DNA of 64,000 nucleotides from an uncultured Odoribacter sp. (GTDB lineage: Bacteria > Bacteroidota > Bacteroidia > Bacteroidales > Marinifilaceae): positions 13,856 through 77,855 of the forward strand of contig CAJURM010000014.1 of the NCBI GenBank assembly GCA_910589025.1, written 5' to 3'. This document shows, piece after piece, positions 7,730 through 16,598 of this stretch (the stretch's first letter is position 1; each line of letters opens with the position of its first letter). Position numbers and translations under genes: made by a program. Below the pieces are notes generated by a model. The model did no database searches. It saw only the letters and a program-made list of their open reading frames with translations, and was not told the origin of the DNA.

Positions 7730-9130
7730 TCAACATATATCACTGATTTTACAAACCTCCATAAAAGAAGCACCCCGGACAGGTCCGAAACTTCCTCCGA
7801 TCACCACAATAAAATCCTCCTTACTATACCCGGCAGGTAACAGCACTTTCGGTATATCCCGGATAAACTCATCCCGGGAAGCCGGTTTCTCGGTATAATA
7901 CGGCCTCACGCCAAAAGACAACGCCAACTCCCGCATCACCTTTTCATTATAACAGCGGGCATATACCGGCAATCCTCCCCGGAAAGCCGCTAAATAGCGG
8001 GCCGTACGTCCGCTCAGCGTGTCCACCACCACAGCCTTAATAGGTAAAATCGTGGTGACCCTCACCGCAACACGCGCCAACGCAGCTGTCACCTCATTAT
8101 TAATACGAATCAGATTCCGGTTTGAATCGGGAGGCGTCACATACTCATTAGCCTCCGCAACTTTGGTCATCACCCTGACAGCCTCCACCGGATAATCTCC
8201 GTAAGCCGTCTCCCCGCTCAACATGATAGCATCCGTCCCCATAAAAATAGCGTTGGCAATATCACTGACCTCCGCACGGGTAGGACGGGGATGATCAATC
8301 ATCGTATGCAGCATCTGGGTCGCTATGATCACAGGCTTCTTGCTTTCGATACACTTATTCACGATATACCGCTGGATACGCGGTATTTTTTCCGCATCGA
8401 TCTCTATCGCCAGATCCCCCCGCGCCACCATCACCCCATATACATGATCCAGGATTTCATCAATATGATCCACCCCTTCCTGATTCTCAATCTTAGCTAT
8501 AATCTTAATATCACTGTTCGCTTCATCCAGTATCTTCTGGATACCCATCACATCCTCCTTATTCCTGACAAACGAATGGGCAATAAAATCCAGACGATTT
8601 TCAATGGCAAAATTGATAAACGTACGGTCCTTGTCACTCAACGACTGCAACTTCATACAGGAACCGGGCACATTAACGCTCTTCCGGTCCTTCACTACCC
8701 CCGTATTCGTAGCCACCAACTCCAAACGGTCCGGAAATTTATCCTGCACAACAAACTCAAGGTCGCCGTCGTCAATCAATATCCTATCCCCCACCTTAAT
8801 ATCCTGTACAAAACGGTCATAAGAAACATGTATCAGTTTCTCCGGAATAACCAGACCATCCTCTCCCGTCACATATACAACCTCCCCTTTCTCCACGGGT
8901 ATAGGCCATTGCACCATTTTCGTCCTCACCTCCGGACCCTTCGTATCTATCAGCAAAGGAATCTCATCGGAAACCTCCCTCACATTCCGGATCACCTTCA
9001 TGGCATCCTCCAACGTCTGATGCGCCGTATTCAGACGCACCACATTCATTCCGGCCTCATACAATTCACGTAAAAAACCGACATCACATCGCTTATCCGA
9101 AATCGTAGCAACTATTTTCGTTCGTTTCAT
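7730..9130 (-). CDS. pyk: Pyruvate kinase
   Basis: A 466-residue enzyme converting phosphoenolpyruvate and ADP to pyruvate and ATP. All landmark motifs are present: N-terminal 'TKIVATISDKRC', 'IDTKGPEVRT', 'IAKIENQEGVDHIDEIL' with the catalytic Lys, 'GVMVARGDLAIEI', and 'KPVIIATQMLHTMI-HPRPTRAEVSDIANAI-GTDAIMLSGETA'. The C-terminal regulatory domain follows. It sits 62 bases after aroQ, an arrangement seen in other Bacteroidales. Confidence 0.97.
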   Translation of the reverse strand: MKRTKIVATISDKRCDVGFLRELYEAGMNVVRLNTAHQTLEDAMKVIRNVREVSDEIPLLIDTKGPEVRTKMVQWPIPVEKGEVVYVTGEDGLVIPEKLIHVSYDRFVQDIKVGDRILIDDGDLEFVVQDKFPDRLELVATNTGVVKDRKSVNVPGSCMKLQSLSDKDRTFINFAIENRLDFIAHSFVRNKEDVMGIQKILDEANSDIKIIAKIENQEGVDHIDEILDHVYGVMVARGDLAIEIDAEKIPRIQRYIVNKCIESKKPVIIATQMLHTMIDHPRPTRAEVSDIANAIFMGTDAIMLSGETAYGDYPVEAVRVMTKVAEANEYVTPPDSNRNLIRINNEVTAALARVAVRVTTILPIKAVVVDTLSGRTARYLAAFRGGLPVYARCYNEKVMRELALSFGVRPYYTEKPASRDEFIRDIPKVLLPAGYSKEDFIVVIGGSFGPVRGASFMEVCKISDIC

Positions 9131-9192
9131 ATCCTTCCAATTATCAGTAAGGTTCTACACTTTTCTATTTCTTCCGGCATCCGCATCCCCGT

Positions 9193-9627
9193 CTATCGGT
9201 CATTTCCAATCCGGCCCAGCAATGCCTGTATGCCCAATTCATACGAATTCAAACCGAAACCGGTTATCGTCCCGACACATACTGCCGACAAAAAAGAGGT
9301 ATGACGGAACACTTCCCGCCGTGCCGTATTGGAAATATGCACTTCCACAACCGGCGCCGTCACAGCAGCAACGGCATCGGCAAGTGCTACAGAAGTATGC
9401 GTATACCCTCCGGCATTCAGGATAATACCGTCATAAGTAAATCCGGTTTCATGTATCTTATCTATCAACTTTCCTTCAACATTGGATTGTTCATACTCAA
9501 TATTGACATTCCTGTATTTTTCCCGCAGATAATCCAGATACTCCTCAAAACTCCGGTTCCCGTACACCTCCGGTTCCCGCATGCCTAATAAATTGAGATT
9601 CGGGCCGTTCAGTATTAAAATTTTCAT
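9193..9627 (-). CDS. aroQ: Type II 3-dehydroquinate dehydratase
   Basis: A 144-residue enzyme of the shikimate pathway, dehydrating 3-dehydroquinate. Motifs: 'ILILNGPNLNLLGMREPEVYG' begins the protein (catalytic Tyr in VYG), 'NAGGYTHTSVALADAV', 'VVEVHISN' (catalytic His) and 'R-E-x-FRHTSFLS'. Three Met codons lie in a row (9633, 9630, 9627); the third matches the family start. It is divergent from xerD, a common neighbour in this phylum. Confidence 0.95.
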   Translation of the reverse strand: MKILILNGPNLNLLGMREPEVYGNRSFEEYLDYLREKYRNVNIEYEQSNVEGKLIDKIHETGFTYDGIILNAGGYTHTSVALADAVAAVTAPVVEVHISNTARREVFRHTSFLSAVCVGTITGFGLNSYELGIQALLGRIGNDR

Positions 9628-9651
9628 CATCATTTCGGTTTACTTGTCTTA

Positions 9652-9659
9652 CAAATTTA
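9652..9659 (-). promoter_or_regulatory. -7 box for aroQ
   Basis: TAAATTTG on the minus strand fits the Bacteroidetes -7 consensus TANNTTTG about 25 bases before the aroQ start. No clear TTTG lies at the usual -33 distance, so the call is moderate. Confidence 0.45.
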
Positions 9660-9863
9660 GTTATTTTCATAATTGCAGCGATATTTTTTCTTAATTTTAT
9701 CTGTCGGCCTCCCCTTTCCCCCACTCAAACCCTCACGGATTCAAGGAAATAAAACAAAAGTACCACCCCCTGGAACACCCGGCACCTCACCCCTGAAATT
9801 TACCGGCAAAATAGTTAAAGTATTAAAATTTTGCGTCAGGAATGAAAAAAATATATATCTTTA

Positions 9864-9893
9864 TTTGTTACTTAAAATATTTATCTATTTTTG
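9864..9893 (+). promoter_or_regulatory. Promoter for xerD
   Basis: TTTG (9864-9867), an 18-base spacer and TATTTTTG (9886-9893) match the Bacteroidetes consensus. The rest of the 337-base aroQ-xerD intergenic region is AT-rich and shows nothing else that I can name. Confidence 0.7.
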
Positions 9894-9964
9894 TGAAGTC
9901 AAGATAACATTATAGGGGCATATTTCCAGATGAACATGATTGATTTACTTAATAATTACAGAAA

Positions 9965-10903
9965 ATGACTTGGGATAACGCAATTGAGAACTATAAGACA
10001 TTTCTTATTCTCGAAAAATCATTGTCAGCAAATTCAGTAGAAGCCTACTTAAACGACATTCGTAAGCTGGCAAAATATTGTGAAGAAAAACACAATGTAA
10101 AACAAATGGAAAAAGTTTCATACGACATCCTGAAAGACTACTTAAGTTTTGTCAACGAAATGGGAGTAACCCACCGTACACAGGCCAGAAGCATTTCAAG
10201 CGTACGTTCTTTCTTCAAATTCCTGGTATACGACGGAATCCTGGAAGCCAACCCGAGCAAACTATTGGAAGCCCCCAAAGTAGGCCGTAAACTTCCCAGC
10301 ATCCTGACCGTAGAGGAGATCGATGCCATCCTGGGCGCCGTTGAAATGTACAAACCGGAAGGACAACGCAACAAAGCCATCATCGAGACGCTTTACTCCT
10401 GCGGCTTGCGCGTATCGGAACTGATCAGCGTAAAAATATCCAACATCAACTTCCGGATGGGCATCATCAAAATCGAAGGCAAAGGAAACAAAGAACGGAT
10501 CATTCCTTTAAGCAAAAATGCCAAACAGGAAATCAAACTCTATATGAAAGGATACCGTGATTATCTCGACATACAGAAAGGATACGAAGATGTATTGTTC
10601 CTGAACAAAAGGGGAACCTCCCTGTCGCGGGTGATGGTATTCAACATCATCAAACACCTGGCGGAACGGGCAAAAATCCAGAAACCGGTATCTCCCCATA
10701 CCTTCCGCCACTCTTTCGCATCCCATTTAGTGACCGGAGGAGCTGATTTAAGAGCCGTACAGGACATGTTAGGGCACGAATCCATTCTGACTACGGAAAT
10801 TTATACCCACCTGGACAACAACTACCTGAAAGAGACCATCAACCAGTATCACCCCAGAATCAAGGATGATGCTAAAAAAGACCAGGCTAAAAAAAACAAA
10901 TAA
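9965..10903 (+). CDS. xerD: Site-specific tyrosine recombinase XerD
   Basis: A 312-residue tyrosine recombinase that with XerC resolves chromosome dimers at dif. The N-terminal SAM-like DNA-binding domain covers about 1-95, and the catalytic domain has the full set: R149 ('CGLRVSEL'), K173, H245-x-x-R248 ('HTFRHSFASHL'), H271 ('LGHESI') and nucleophile Y280 ('IYTHL'). The length, core location and position beside aroQ favour the housekeeping XerD rather than an integrase of a mobile element. The short Lys-rich tail is not conserved. A terminator follows. Confidence 0.93.
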   Translation: MTWDNAIENYKTFLILEKSLSANSVEAYLNDIRKLAKYCEEKHNVKQMEKVSYDILKDYLSFVNEMGVTHRTQARSISSVRSFFKFLVYDGILEANPSKLLEAPKVGRKLPSILTVEEIDAILGAVEMYKPEGQRNKAIIETLYSCGLRVSELISVKISNINFRMGIIKIEGKGNKERIIPLSKNAKQEIKLYMKGYRDYLDIQKGYEDVLFLNKRGTSLSRVMVFNIIKHLAERAKIQKPVSPHTFRHSFASHLVTGGADLRAVQDMLGHESILTTEIYTHLDNNYLKETINQYHPRIKDDAKKDQAKKNK

Positions 10904-10921
10904 AAAAACGGAACTGCAAAT

Positions 10922-10954
10922 AAAAAAAAGAGCGTGATTACGCTCTTTTTTTTT
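10922..10954 (+). terminator. Intrinsic terminator of xerD
   Basis: An A-run plus GAGCG pairs with CGCTC plus nine T over a 6-base loop. The T-run runs straight into the short leader of the next gene. Confidence 0.9.
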
Positions 10955-10981
10955 ACTTTCGCAAACGACAAACACGACATC

Positions 10982-11494
10982 ATGGAAAACAAAGAAGAAC
11001 TTCTGAAACAACTGAACAGCGACAACCCCGAATTATTCGCCGAAGCGGCTGAAAAAATAAAAAACAAAGGTGACCTGTCCATCGTTCCGGCTCTTTTCGA
11101 CCTTTTAGCATCGGGCAAAGAACACCACACCACAACGGAAATCGTCAATCTGCTGGCAGACATCAAAAACAGCGGATTCGTTCCCCTGCTGACAGAACGC
11201 ATCAAAGCCACTTCCCAGCCTGCTGCCAAATCCATTCTTTTACGGATATGCTGGGAATCCTCCCTGGACTTCTCAGCCTATGCCGAAGACTTCATAAACA
11301 TGCTGAGACAGGACGATTTCATTGTAGCTCTAGAAGCCGCTACCGCCTTGGAAAACATGGAACACATCCCACACAACCGGAAAATCACCCTGCTCTCCCA
11401 ATTAAAACAACTCTGCACGACAAACGAAAAACAGTTTCTGATTGACAACATTCTCAATGCATGGAGCCAGGAAGAGGAAGAACAGGAAAACTAA
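10982..11494 (+). CDS. HEAT-repeat-like hypothetical protein
   Basis: A 170-residue helical protein with repeated helix pairs, e.g. 'ADIKNSGFVPLLTERIKATS' and 'DFIVALEAATALENMEHI', fitting HEAT/ARM-type scaffolds. No signal peptide, so it is probably cytoplasmic. The Met at 10982 is chosen because the longer reading starts inside the xerD terminator. Its stop overlaps the miaA stop on the other strand by 4 bases. Function unknown; it is likely a Bacteroidales-conserved gene. Confidence 0.75.
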   Translation: MENKEELLKQLNSDNPELFAEAAEKIKNKGDLSIVPALFDLLASGKEHHTTTEIVNLLADIKNSGFVPLLTERIKATSQPAAKSILLRICWESSLDFSAYAEDFINMLRQDDFIVALEAATALENMEHIPHNRKITLLSQLKQLCTTNEKQFLIDNILNAWSQEEEEQEN

Positions 11495-12420
11495 ACCGAC
11501 ACTTCCGATTCCTCTGCCAACCATCTCCTGACACACTCCACCTTCTCTTCCAGAGACAACCCGCCGTCTATCCAGCGGATACGCATCCCCTCCCGTTCCA
11601 TCTTGCGGAACCAAGTCATCTGTCTTTTGGCAAACTGGTGAATGGCGATATTCAACTGCCCGACCATCGTCTGATAATCTGTTTTGCCCGTAAGATAAAG
11701 CGTAATATACTTATACTCCAACCCGTAATAGATCAAATCCTCTGCTGAAATTCCACTTTCAAGCAACCCCTTCACCTCCTCCACCATCCCATTCTTTAAA
11801 CGCGCATGCAAACGTTCCGTTATACGCCTGCGCCTCACCTCCCGGTCAACATCCACCCCCACTATCAACGGGTGAAGCTCCGGAAAATCGCGCTCCTCCT
11901 GCGGATGTGTCCGATAATACTCTTCTATCTCTATCGCCCGGACAGCCCGTTTGACGGTATCCACATCCGTCGTATTATGCATCTTCCCGTAAGTACTCAA
12001 TAGCTGAGCCAACTCTTCCAGGCTTTTCTCCTTCAAGTTTTCCCTTAAAACCTCATTTACCGGAACCGCCAGCAATTTATAGGCTTTCAAAACAGCCTCC
12101 ACATACAACCCGCTTCCCCCGCACAACACCGGAAAAACCTCCCTCTTCCGGCAATCCTCCCACACCCGGACAAAATCCTTCTGATACTCAAAAACATTAT
12201 ACTTGCTCCCGGCAGCCACAATATCTATCAAATGGTAAGGAACCGCTTGCCCCCGCCACACATACTCCCCTATATCCTTCCCCGTACCAATATCCATTCC
12301 CCGATACACCTGACGAGAATCCGCACTAATCACCTCGCCCCCGAACTCGACCGCAAGACGGACCGCCAAAGCCGTTTTCCCACTCGCCGTGGGACCTATT
12401 ACACTCAAAAGATTAAACAT
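11491..12420 (-). CDS. miaA: tRNA dimethylallyltransferase MiaA
   Basis: A 309-residue enzyme adding a dimethylallyl group to A37 of tRNAs that read UNN codons. Motifs: P-loop 'GPTASGKT' (9-16), 'ISADSRQVYRGMDIGTGK', 'HLIDI', 'GGSGLYVEAVL', and the C-terminal 'FAKRQMTWFRK'. The Met at 12420 gives the family start; a longer reading adds 11 residues before it. It converges with the HEAT gene, overlapping by 4 bases. Some Bacteroidetes have two MiaA copies; only one is visible here. Confidence 0.95.
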   Translation of the reverse strand: MFNLLSVIGPTASGKTALAVRLAVEFGGEVISADSRQVYRGMDIGTGKDIGEYVWRGQAVPYHLIDIVAAGSKYNVFEYQKDFVRVWEDCRKREVFPVLCGGSGLYVEAVLKAYKLLAVPVNEVLRENLKEKSLEELAQLLSTYGKMHNTTDVDTVKRAVRAIEIEEYYRTHPQEERDFPELHPLIVGVDVDREVRRRRITERLHARLKNGMVEEVKGLLESGISAEDLIYYGLEYKYITLYLTGKTDYQTMVGQLNIAIHQFAKRQMTWFRKMEREGMRIRWIDGGLSLEEKVECVRRWLAEESEVSV

Positions 12421-12475
12421 TTTCTTTTCTGCTCCGTATTTTACCAAGGTCAACGTTTTTTACAGGTTTTCCGGA

Positions 12476-12523
12476 CAAATGTAACCAATATACTGATTTT
12501 TTAATCAAAAACCGATATATTTG
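12476..12523. promoter_or_regulatory. Divergent -7 boxes of miaA and the TPR-SPOR gene
   Basis: On the minus strand TACATTTG (12483-12476) lies about 55 bases before miaA. On the plus strand TATATTTG (12516-12523) lies 34 bases before the TPR-SPOR gene. Both match TANNTTTG; the -33 boxes are weak. Confidence 0.5.
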
Positions 12524-12557
12524 TAAAACATGGTTGATGACTTTTTAAAACTTATTT

Positions 12558-13358
12558 ATGTATAACTATTTCCTTCCGGTCATTTTAGCTGTGTGTTGGT
12601 TAACAACCAATTCATTTGCCTTGCCGGTAAAACAGAAAGAAATTATTGAAAAACTAATCATAGAAGGCTCCTTTGAAAAAGCCCTGTCCGCCATTGAACA
12701 CATCCAGGACGAAGTGACCGACGACTCCGACCTGCTACTATTAAAAGGGATATGCTATTACCACCTGGAAACCCACAAAACCCAGGCACCCGCCGTCCTG
12801 TTAAAAGCCTTGGCCTTAAGCAAAACGAACCATGCGGACATTGACATCACCTACCACCTGGCACAAGCCTACATGAACTGTTCGGACTACGGCAACGCCT
12901 GCAAAAAATACAAACATCTGCAAAAAATAGTACCCGGAAAATTCAGTAATTTCCATAAAAAAATCGAATCACAGATCGCACTCTGCCAATCCAGACTCTC
13001 TTCTGACCGGCACGACACCCTGATTCAGGCAAAAGCAACCCCGCCCGCTCCTTCCGCAAATTCCGCAAAAACAGCCTCTGTCAAAACAGAAAACGACACA
13101 CTCACCAAGCAATACACCATACAAATCTGCTCGATGAGCTTTCCCCTTTCAGACTCTTTTTTCAAAGGACAATACGGTGTGAAACTCGTTAAAATGGGCG
13201 AAGTATACCGTTACATATACAACCTGTATCCGTCAATAGAAGACGCCCGGGCTGCATTGCCCAAAATACGCAAAATATACCCGGACGCCTTCATCCGGGA
13301 ATTCAATGAAAACAAACTCGGCAAAGCAATTGACTTAAACATAGACCAAATAAAATAA
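12558..13358 (+). CDS. Periplasmic TPR protein with C-terminal SPOR-like domain
   Basis: A 266-residue exported protein: signal peptide about 1-21 ('VILAVCWLTTNSFA'), TPR-like helices over about 25-150 ('GSFEKALSAIEHI', 'LLLLKGICYYHLE', 'YHLAQAYMNCSDYGNACKKYKHL'), a low-complexity Ala/Pro/Thr linker, and a C-terminal domain ('YTIQICSMSFPL', 'VYRYIYNLYPSIEDARAALPKI') shaped like a SPOR peptidoglycan-binding domain. A cell-envelope or division role is plausible by architecture only. It is 6 bases before the GNAT gene. Confidence 0.7.
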   Translation: MYNYFLPVILAVCWLTTNSFALPVKQKEIIEKLIIEGSFEKALSAIEHIQDEVTDDSDLLLLKGICYYHLETHKTQAPAVLLKALALSKTNHADIDITYHLAQAYMNCSDYGNACKKYKHLQKIVPGKFSNFHKKIESQIALCQSRLSSDRHDTLIQAKATPPAPSANSAKTASVKTENDTLTKQYTIQICSMSFPLSDSFFKGQYGVKLVKMGEVYRYIYNLYPSIEDARAALPKIRKIYPDAFIREFNENKLGKAIDLNIDQIK

Positions 13359-13364
13359 CCGATT

Positions 13365-13898
13365 ATGATGAATGACGAAAACATTGTAATCCGGGCACTC
13401 GAACCGGAAGATTTGGAGTATTTATACCAATGGGAAAACGACATGGACTTATGGGAAGTCAGCGACACATTAACCCCCTTTTCACATTTTACCTTAAAAA
13501 AATACATCGAAAATTCCCACCAGGACATATACGAAGCCAAACAACTGCGCCTCATGATCACCGACGAGGCAAACCACAATCCCATCGGCCTCATCGATCT
13601 CTACGATTTCGACCCGTACCACCTCCGGGCTGGCCTGGGAATCATGATTCACGACATCGAAAACCGGAAAAAAGGCTACGCCAGCAGTGCCGTCAAACTG
13701 ATGACAGATTACTGCTTCGAGACCTTAGGGCTAAACCAGGTTTACAGCAGCGTGCCCAGCTCCAACATCGCCAGCCTGCAACTGTTCAAATCGCTCGGCT
13801 TTTCACAGACCGGATACCGGAAACAATGGCTGCGAAGAGGTTCGGAATGGGAAGACGTCATCTATTTCCAGCTTCTTGCCTCAGAATGGAACCAATAA
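13365..13898 (+). CDS. GNAT-family N-acetyltransferase
   Basis: A 177-residue acetyl-CoA-dependent acetyltransferase of the RimJ/RimL/SpeG-like GNAT type. It shows the opening 'IVIRALEPEDLEYLYQWEND', the central strand 'PIGLIDLYDFDP', the CoA-binding turn 'IENRKKGYASSAVKLMTDYCF' and 'SNIASLQLFKSLGF'. SpeG (spermidine acetyltransferase) is the nearest named look-alike, but the substrate is not determinable. It is cotranscribed with the TPR-SPOR gene (6-base gap) and followed by a bidirectional terminator. Confidence 0.88.
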   Translation: MMNDENIVIRALEPEDLEYLYQWENDMDLWEVSDTLTPFSHFTLKKYIENSHQDIYEAKQLRLMITDEANHNPIGLIDLYDFDPYHLRAGLGIMIHDIENRKKGYASSAVKLMTDYCFETLGLNQVYSSVPSSNIASLQLFKSLGFSQTGYRKQWLRRGSEWEDVIYFQLLASEWNQ

Positions 13899-13931
13899 AA
13901 AAAACGCAGCGTCTGCTGCGTTTTTTTTTAT
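13899..13931. terminator. Bidirectional terminator between GNAT and the sialic acid operon
   Basis: AAAAACGCAGC and GCTGCGTTTTT pair across a 4-base loop with A/T runs at both ends, ending two convergent units. On the minus strand it closes the seven-gene sialic acid operon. Confidence 0.9.
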
Positions 13932-14587
13932 TCATGGATATAAGGCAGCAACAACTGCCGCCACAACAAGTATCCCTTACCAAGCAGATGCAAACCGTCA
14001 TTAGAATACTCCGGATTCATCTTTCCCTCCTCATTACAGAAACGGGAATAAAGATCTATATAAGTAAGCTGCCTTTCCTGGGCTTCCTCTTTCAACAACC
14101 GATTGATTTCCTCCACCACCTTCCCGCGGGACGTATGTCCCTGAAACTTCCCGTAACAATCATTCACCGGCAACACACTCTCAATATACAACTTGGTTCG
14201 GGGCGACTCCTTAGCGACTTTTTCCATAATCCGGACAATTCGTCCCACAATCGTATCTGCCGACGTCCCCCGCGCCACATCATTAATCCCTATCATCATA
14301 AAAATCTTTGCCGGCTTTCCCTTCAACACCGCATCCAGACGGTCATACACCCCCTCGGCAATATCACCGCTGATACCCCGGTTTTTAATCCGGCAATCCC
14401 CGAACAACTCCGCCCACTCGCCTCCGTCCGTAATACTATTCCCCAGAAACACAATATCCGTCGACGTTATCGGCAACTCCTCAAACAAAGTTGCTTTCTG
14501 ATAATAATAAGTAGAATACTTTTTTTCCTGTCCCAGAGCAATCAGCCCCCAGGTTACCATCATACATACAAACCAAACCTTCATCAT
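13928..14587 (-). CDS. Secreted SGNH/GDSL hydrolase, probable carbohydrate esterase
   Basis: A 219-residue secreted lipase/esterase of the SGNH fold: signal peptide about 1-19, block I 'IVFLGNSITDGGEW' (nucleophile Ser), block II 'GISGD', block III 'MIGINDVARG', block V 'SNDGLHLLGKGY' with Asp and His. Similar proteins act as sialate or other sugar O-acetylesterases. It is 4 bases behind the GH20 gene as the last gene of the operon, so removal of acetyl groups from glycans is the likely role. It is distinct from the double-domain esterase in the same operon. Confidence 0.85.
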   Translation of the reverse strand: MMKVWFVCMMVTWGLIALGQEKKYSTYYYQKATLFEELPITSTDIVFLGNSITDGGEWAELFGDCRIKNRGISGDIAEGVYDRLDAVLKGKPAKIFMMIGINDVARGTSADTIVGRIVRIMEKVAKESPRTKLYIESVLPVNDCYGKFQGHTSRGKVVEEINRLLKEEAQERQLTYIDLYSRFCNEEGKMNPEYSNDGLHLLGKGYLLWRQLLLPYIHE

Positions 14588-14591
14588 CTTC

Positions 14592-16595
14592 TTACAATTT
14601 CATATTCCTGTCCGGATCATAAATCAGACTCCCTACTGCCTGCCGACCGTCAAGAGTGACAAATACAGTCGTAAACATCCACTTCACCAAACGCACCTCA
14701 TCGGTCGTAAAATTTCCGACCGGCAATTTCCACATCACCTTATTCCACCCCTTTTTCAACACAACCTCCACAGGCGGACGGGTTTCAAAATTCTCATTTC
14801 CCAACACCGTTTCATTATCTTTCACCCGGTGTGAAGCCGTCCAGTGAGGAGGTGCAATTTCCTCCCCGTTAATCCACAAGCGGCTCTCCCGGTAATCCCA
14901 TTTTCCGGCAGGCGGCGGCAAATCCTTCTCCGAACGTCCGTAATTCTGAGTTCCCAGCCATGCACCCACTTTCTGCTCCCGAGGGGAATACACCCACGTA
15001 TAAGCATACGCCGTATGGTTAGGCTGAGGATGGGAATAAAAAGAAGGCATCAAGGTCCCCCACACATGGCGCAGATAAACGGCTGCACCCTCTGCCAGAC
15101 GACTTCCATAATATTTGCCCTCATACTCATAAACCGTATCCGTCTTCTTCTCCGGAGGAAACACCCTCTTTAAATCCCCCTCATTCGGAAAAGCATCCGT
15201 AATCCGCCACATCACCCCGGACTGCTGCACATAGGCAAACGGTTCCTCCCCGAAATGGCGGGCCTTATGCCACAACAACCGCTTCTCAAACTCCGCAAAC
15301 TTCTCCCGGTGGGCCTCATCCAAAAGCGTCCCCAACTCATAAAAATAGCCATTCCCTCCCCCCTGCCAGCTCCTTTCTGCTATCGTCAGCATCGCCGGAT
15401 AAAATCCGTTTTCCAACATAATATTCCGCTCCGGCTCCACCTTCCGGTCATTCCATACCGCCAGGACCACGCCCGCAAAATCCGGACTTCCCTCCTGCAC
15501 ACCGCCGATCGTGCTCTTAAACAACCCCACCAAATCGGCAAACGCATCAAAATGATTCAAATAATGCAACCGGCAATCAATCACCGGTATTCCTTTATGA
15601 GGCTTGCCCCGGTAACTCCACATCTGCAACATATCAATCTCCCCCGGCTGATACTTCCACCCCGGATTCCACGAAATCACCTTCTTGCCTTTTTCCCTCA
15701 TATATGCCACCATCTCCGGCACAAAACGGGGATTGGTAAATTGCACCTCATCCGTCCCGATATGCAAATAGGGCACATCTTCAAACGTCTCGCACACTTC
15801 ATCCATCAGGAGCTTCAAAATAGCCATTCCTTCCTTACTCTGCATATCATGGCGGAACGTCTTCCGGAAAGCAGCACTGTGTCCCGGCATATCCACCTCC
15901 GGTATCAGCATCACCCGGTGGGCCTTACAAAAAGCCACCAACTCCTTTGCCTCCTCAAGTGTATAATACTTTCCGGGATACCGCCCGAAATTCACACTGT
16001 CATTCAGCATCGGAAACACCCGGCTTTCCAGGCGCCATGCCAAATCCTCCGTCAAATGCCAATGAAACACATTGATTTTATAACGGGACAATTTCGCAAT
16101 TTGATGCTTCAACTCCTCTACCGACAAATACCCCCGCCCCACATCATGCATAAATCCTCTGATGCGGAACGCCGGCCAATCTGTCATCTCACACCCCGGC
16201 AAATACTTCTTTTTGCCCGACTGTTCAACCATCTGCCGCAACGTCTGAAGAGCCCAATAAGCTCCTCTGTCTGTCACCGCCTCTATCCGTATCCGCTCAC
16301 CGTCCACATGCAAACGATAAGCCTCCTCCGCATTCAAACGTACCCCCGGCAAAGAATCCACCGCCACAACTTCCACCTTCCGGGAAGCTCCCGTCCTTAC
16401 CTCACACTGCACCTCCTTCAACCACTCCAACAACTCCTCCCGACACAACTGCACCTCCTTCAACTCCACGGCATCCAGCGGAAACTTCCGGGCAGTCCAT
16501 TTCACCTCCTGCGGCTGCGGAAGCAAAACAGGCGTAGCTGCCACCTCCATATAACCGCCGAGCAGAACAAATAAAAAGAGTATGACACCTTTCAT
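14592..16595 (-). CDS. GH20 beta-N-acetylhexosaminidase
   Basis: A 667-residue secreted enzyme releasing terminal GlcNAc or GalNAc. Signal peptide 1-20; GH20 non-catalytic domain about 22-140; catalytic barrel about 143-480 with 'VFHWHLTEDLAWRLE' (177-190), 'IPEVDMPGHSAAF' (231-243) and the catalytic pair D282-E283 in 'HIGTDEVQF'. The last about 170 residues form a beta-rich accessory domain ('RLWINGEEIAPPHW', 'KGWNKVMWKLPVG') that looks like a sugar-binding jelly roll. It is 3 bases behind the epimerase gene. In sialoglycan breakdown it would act after sialidase and galactosidase. Confidence 0.94.
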   Translation of the reverse strand: MKGVILFLFVLLGGYMEVAATPVLLPQPQEVKWTARKFPLDAVELKEVQLCREELLEWLKEVQCEVRTGASRKVEVVAVDSLPGVRLNAEEAYRLHVDGERIRIEAVTDRGAYWALQTLRQMVEQSGKKKYLPGCEMTDWPAFRIRGFMHDVGRGYLSVEELKHQIAKLSRYKINVFHWHLTEDLAWRLESRVFPMLNDSVNFGRYPGKYYTLEEAKELVAFCKAHRVMLIPEVDMPGHSAAFRKTFRHDMQSKEGMAILKLLMDEVCETFEDVPYLHIGTDEVQFTNPRFVPEMVAYMREKGKKVISWNPGWKYQPGEIDMLQMWSYRGKPHKGIPVIDCRLHYLNHFDAFADLVGLFKSTIGGVQEGSPDFAGVVLAVWNDRKVEPERNIMLENGFYPAMLTIAERSWQGGGNGYFYELGTLLDEAHREKFAEFEKRLLWHKARHFGEEPFAYVQQSGVMWRITDAFPNEGDLKRVFPPEKKTDTVYEYEGKYYGSRLAEGAAVYLRHVWGTLMPSFYSHPQPNHTAYAYTWVYSPREQKVGAWLGTQNYGRSEKDLPPPAGKWDYRESRLWINGEEIAPPHWTASHRVKDNETVLGNENFETRPPVEVVLKKGWNKVMWKLPVGNFTTDEVRLVKWMFTTVFVTLDGRQAVGSLIYDPDRNMKL

Positions 16596-16598
16596 AAA

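Noticed and set aside
8291..9073. A 260-codon rightward frame
   Set aside because: Antisense to pyruvate kinase, whose motifs are complete.
9965..10903. Integrase of a mobile element
   Set aside because: The tyrosine recombinase has XerD length and motif spacing and sits next to aroQ in a core region without other mobile genes, so housekeeping XerD is the better call.
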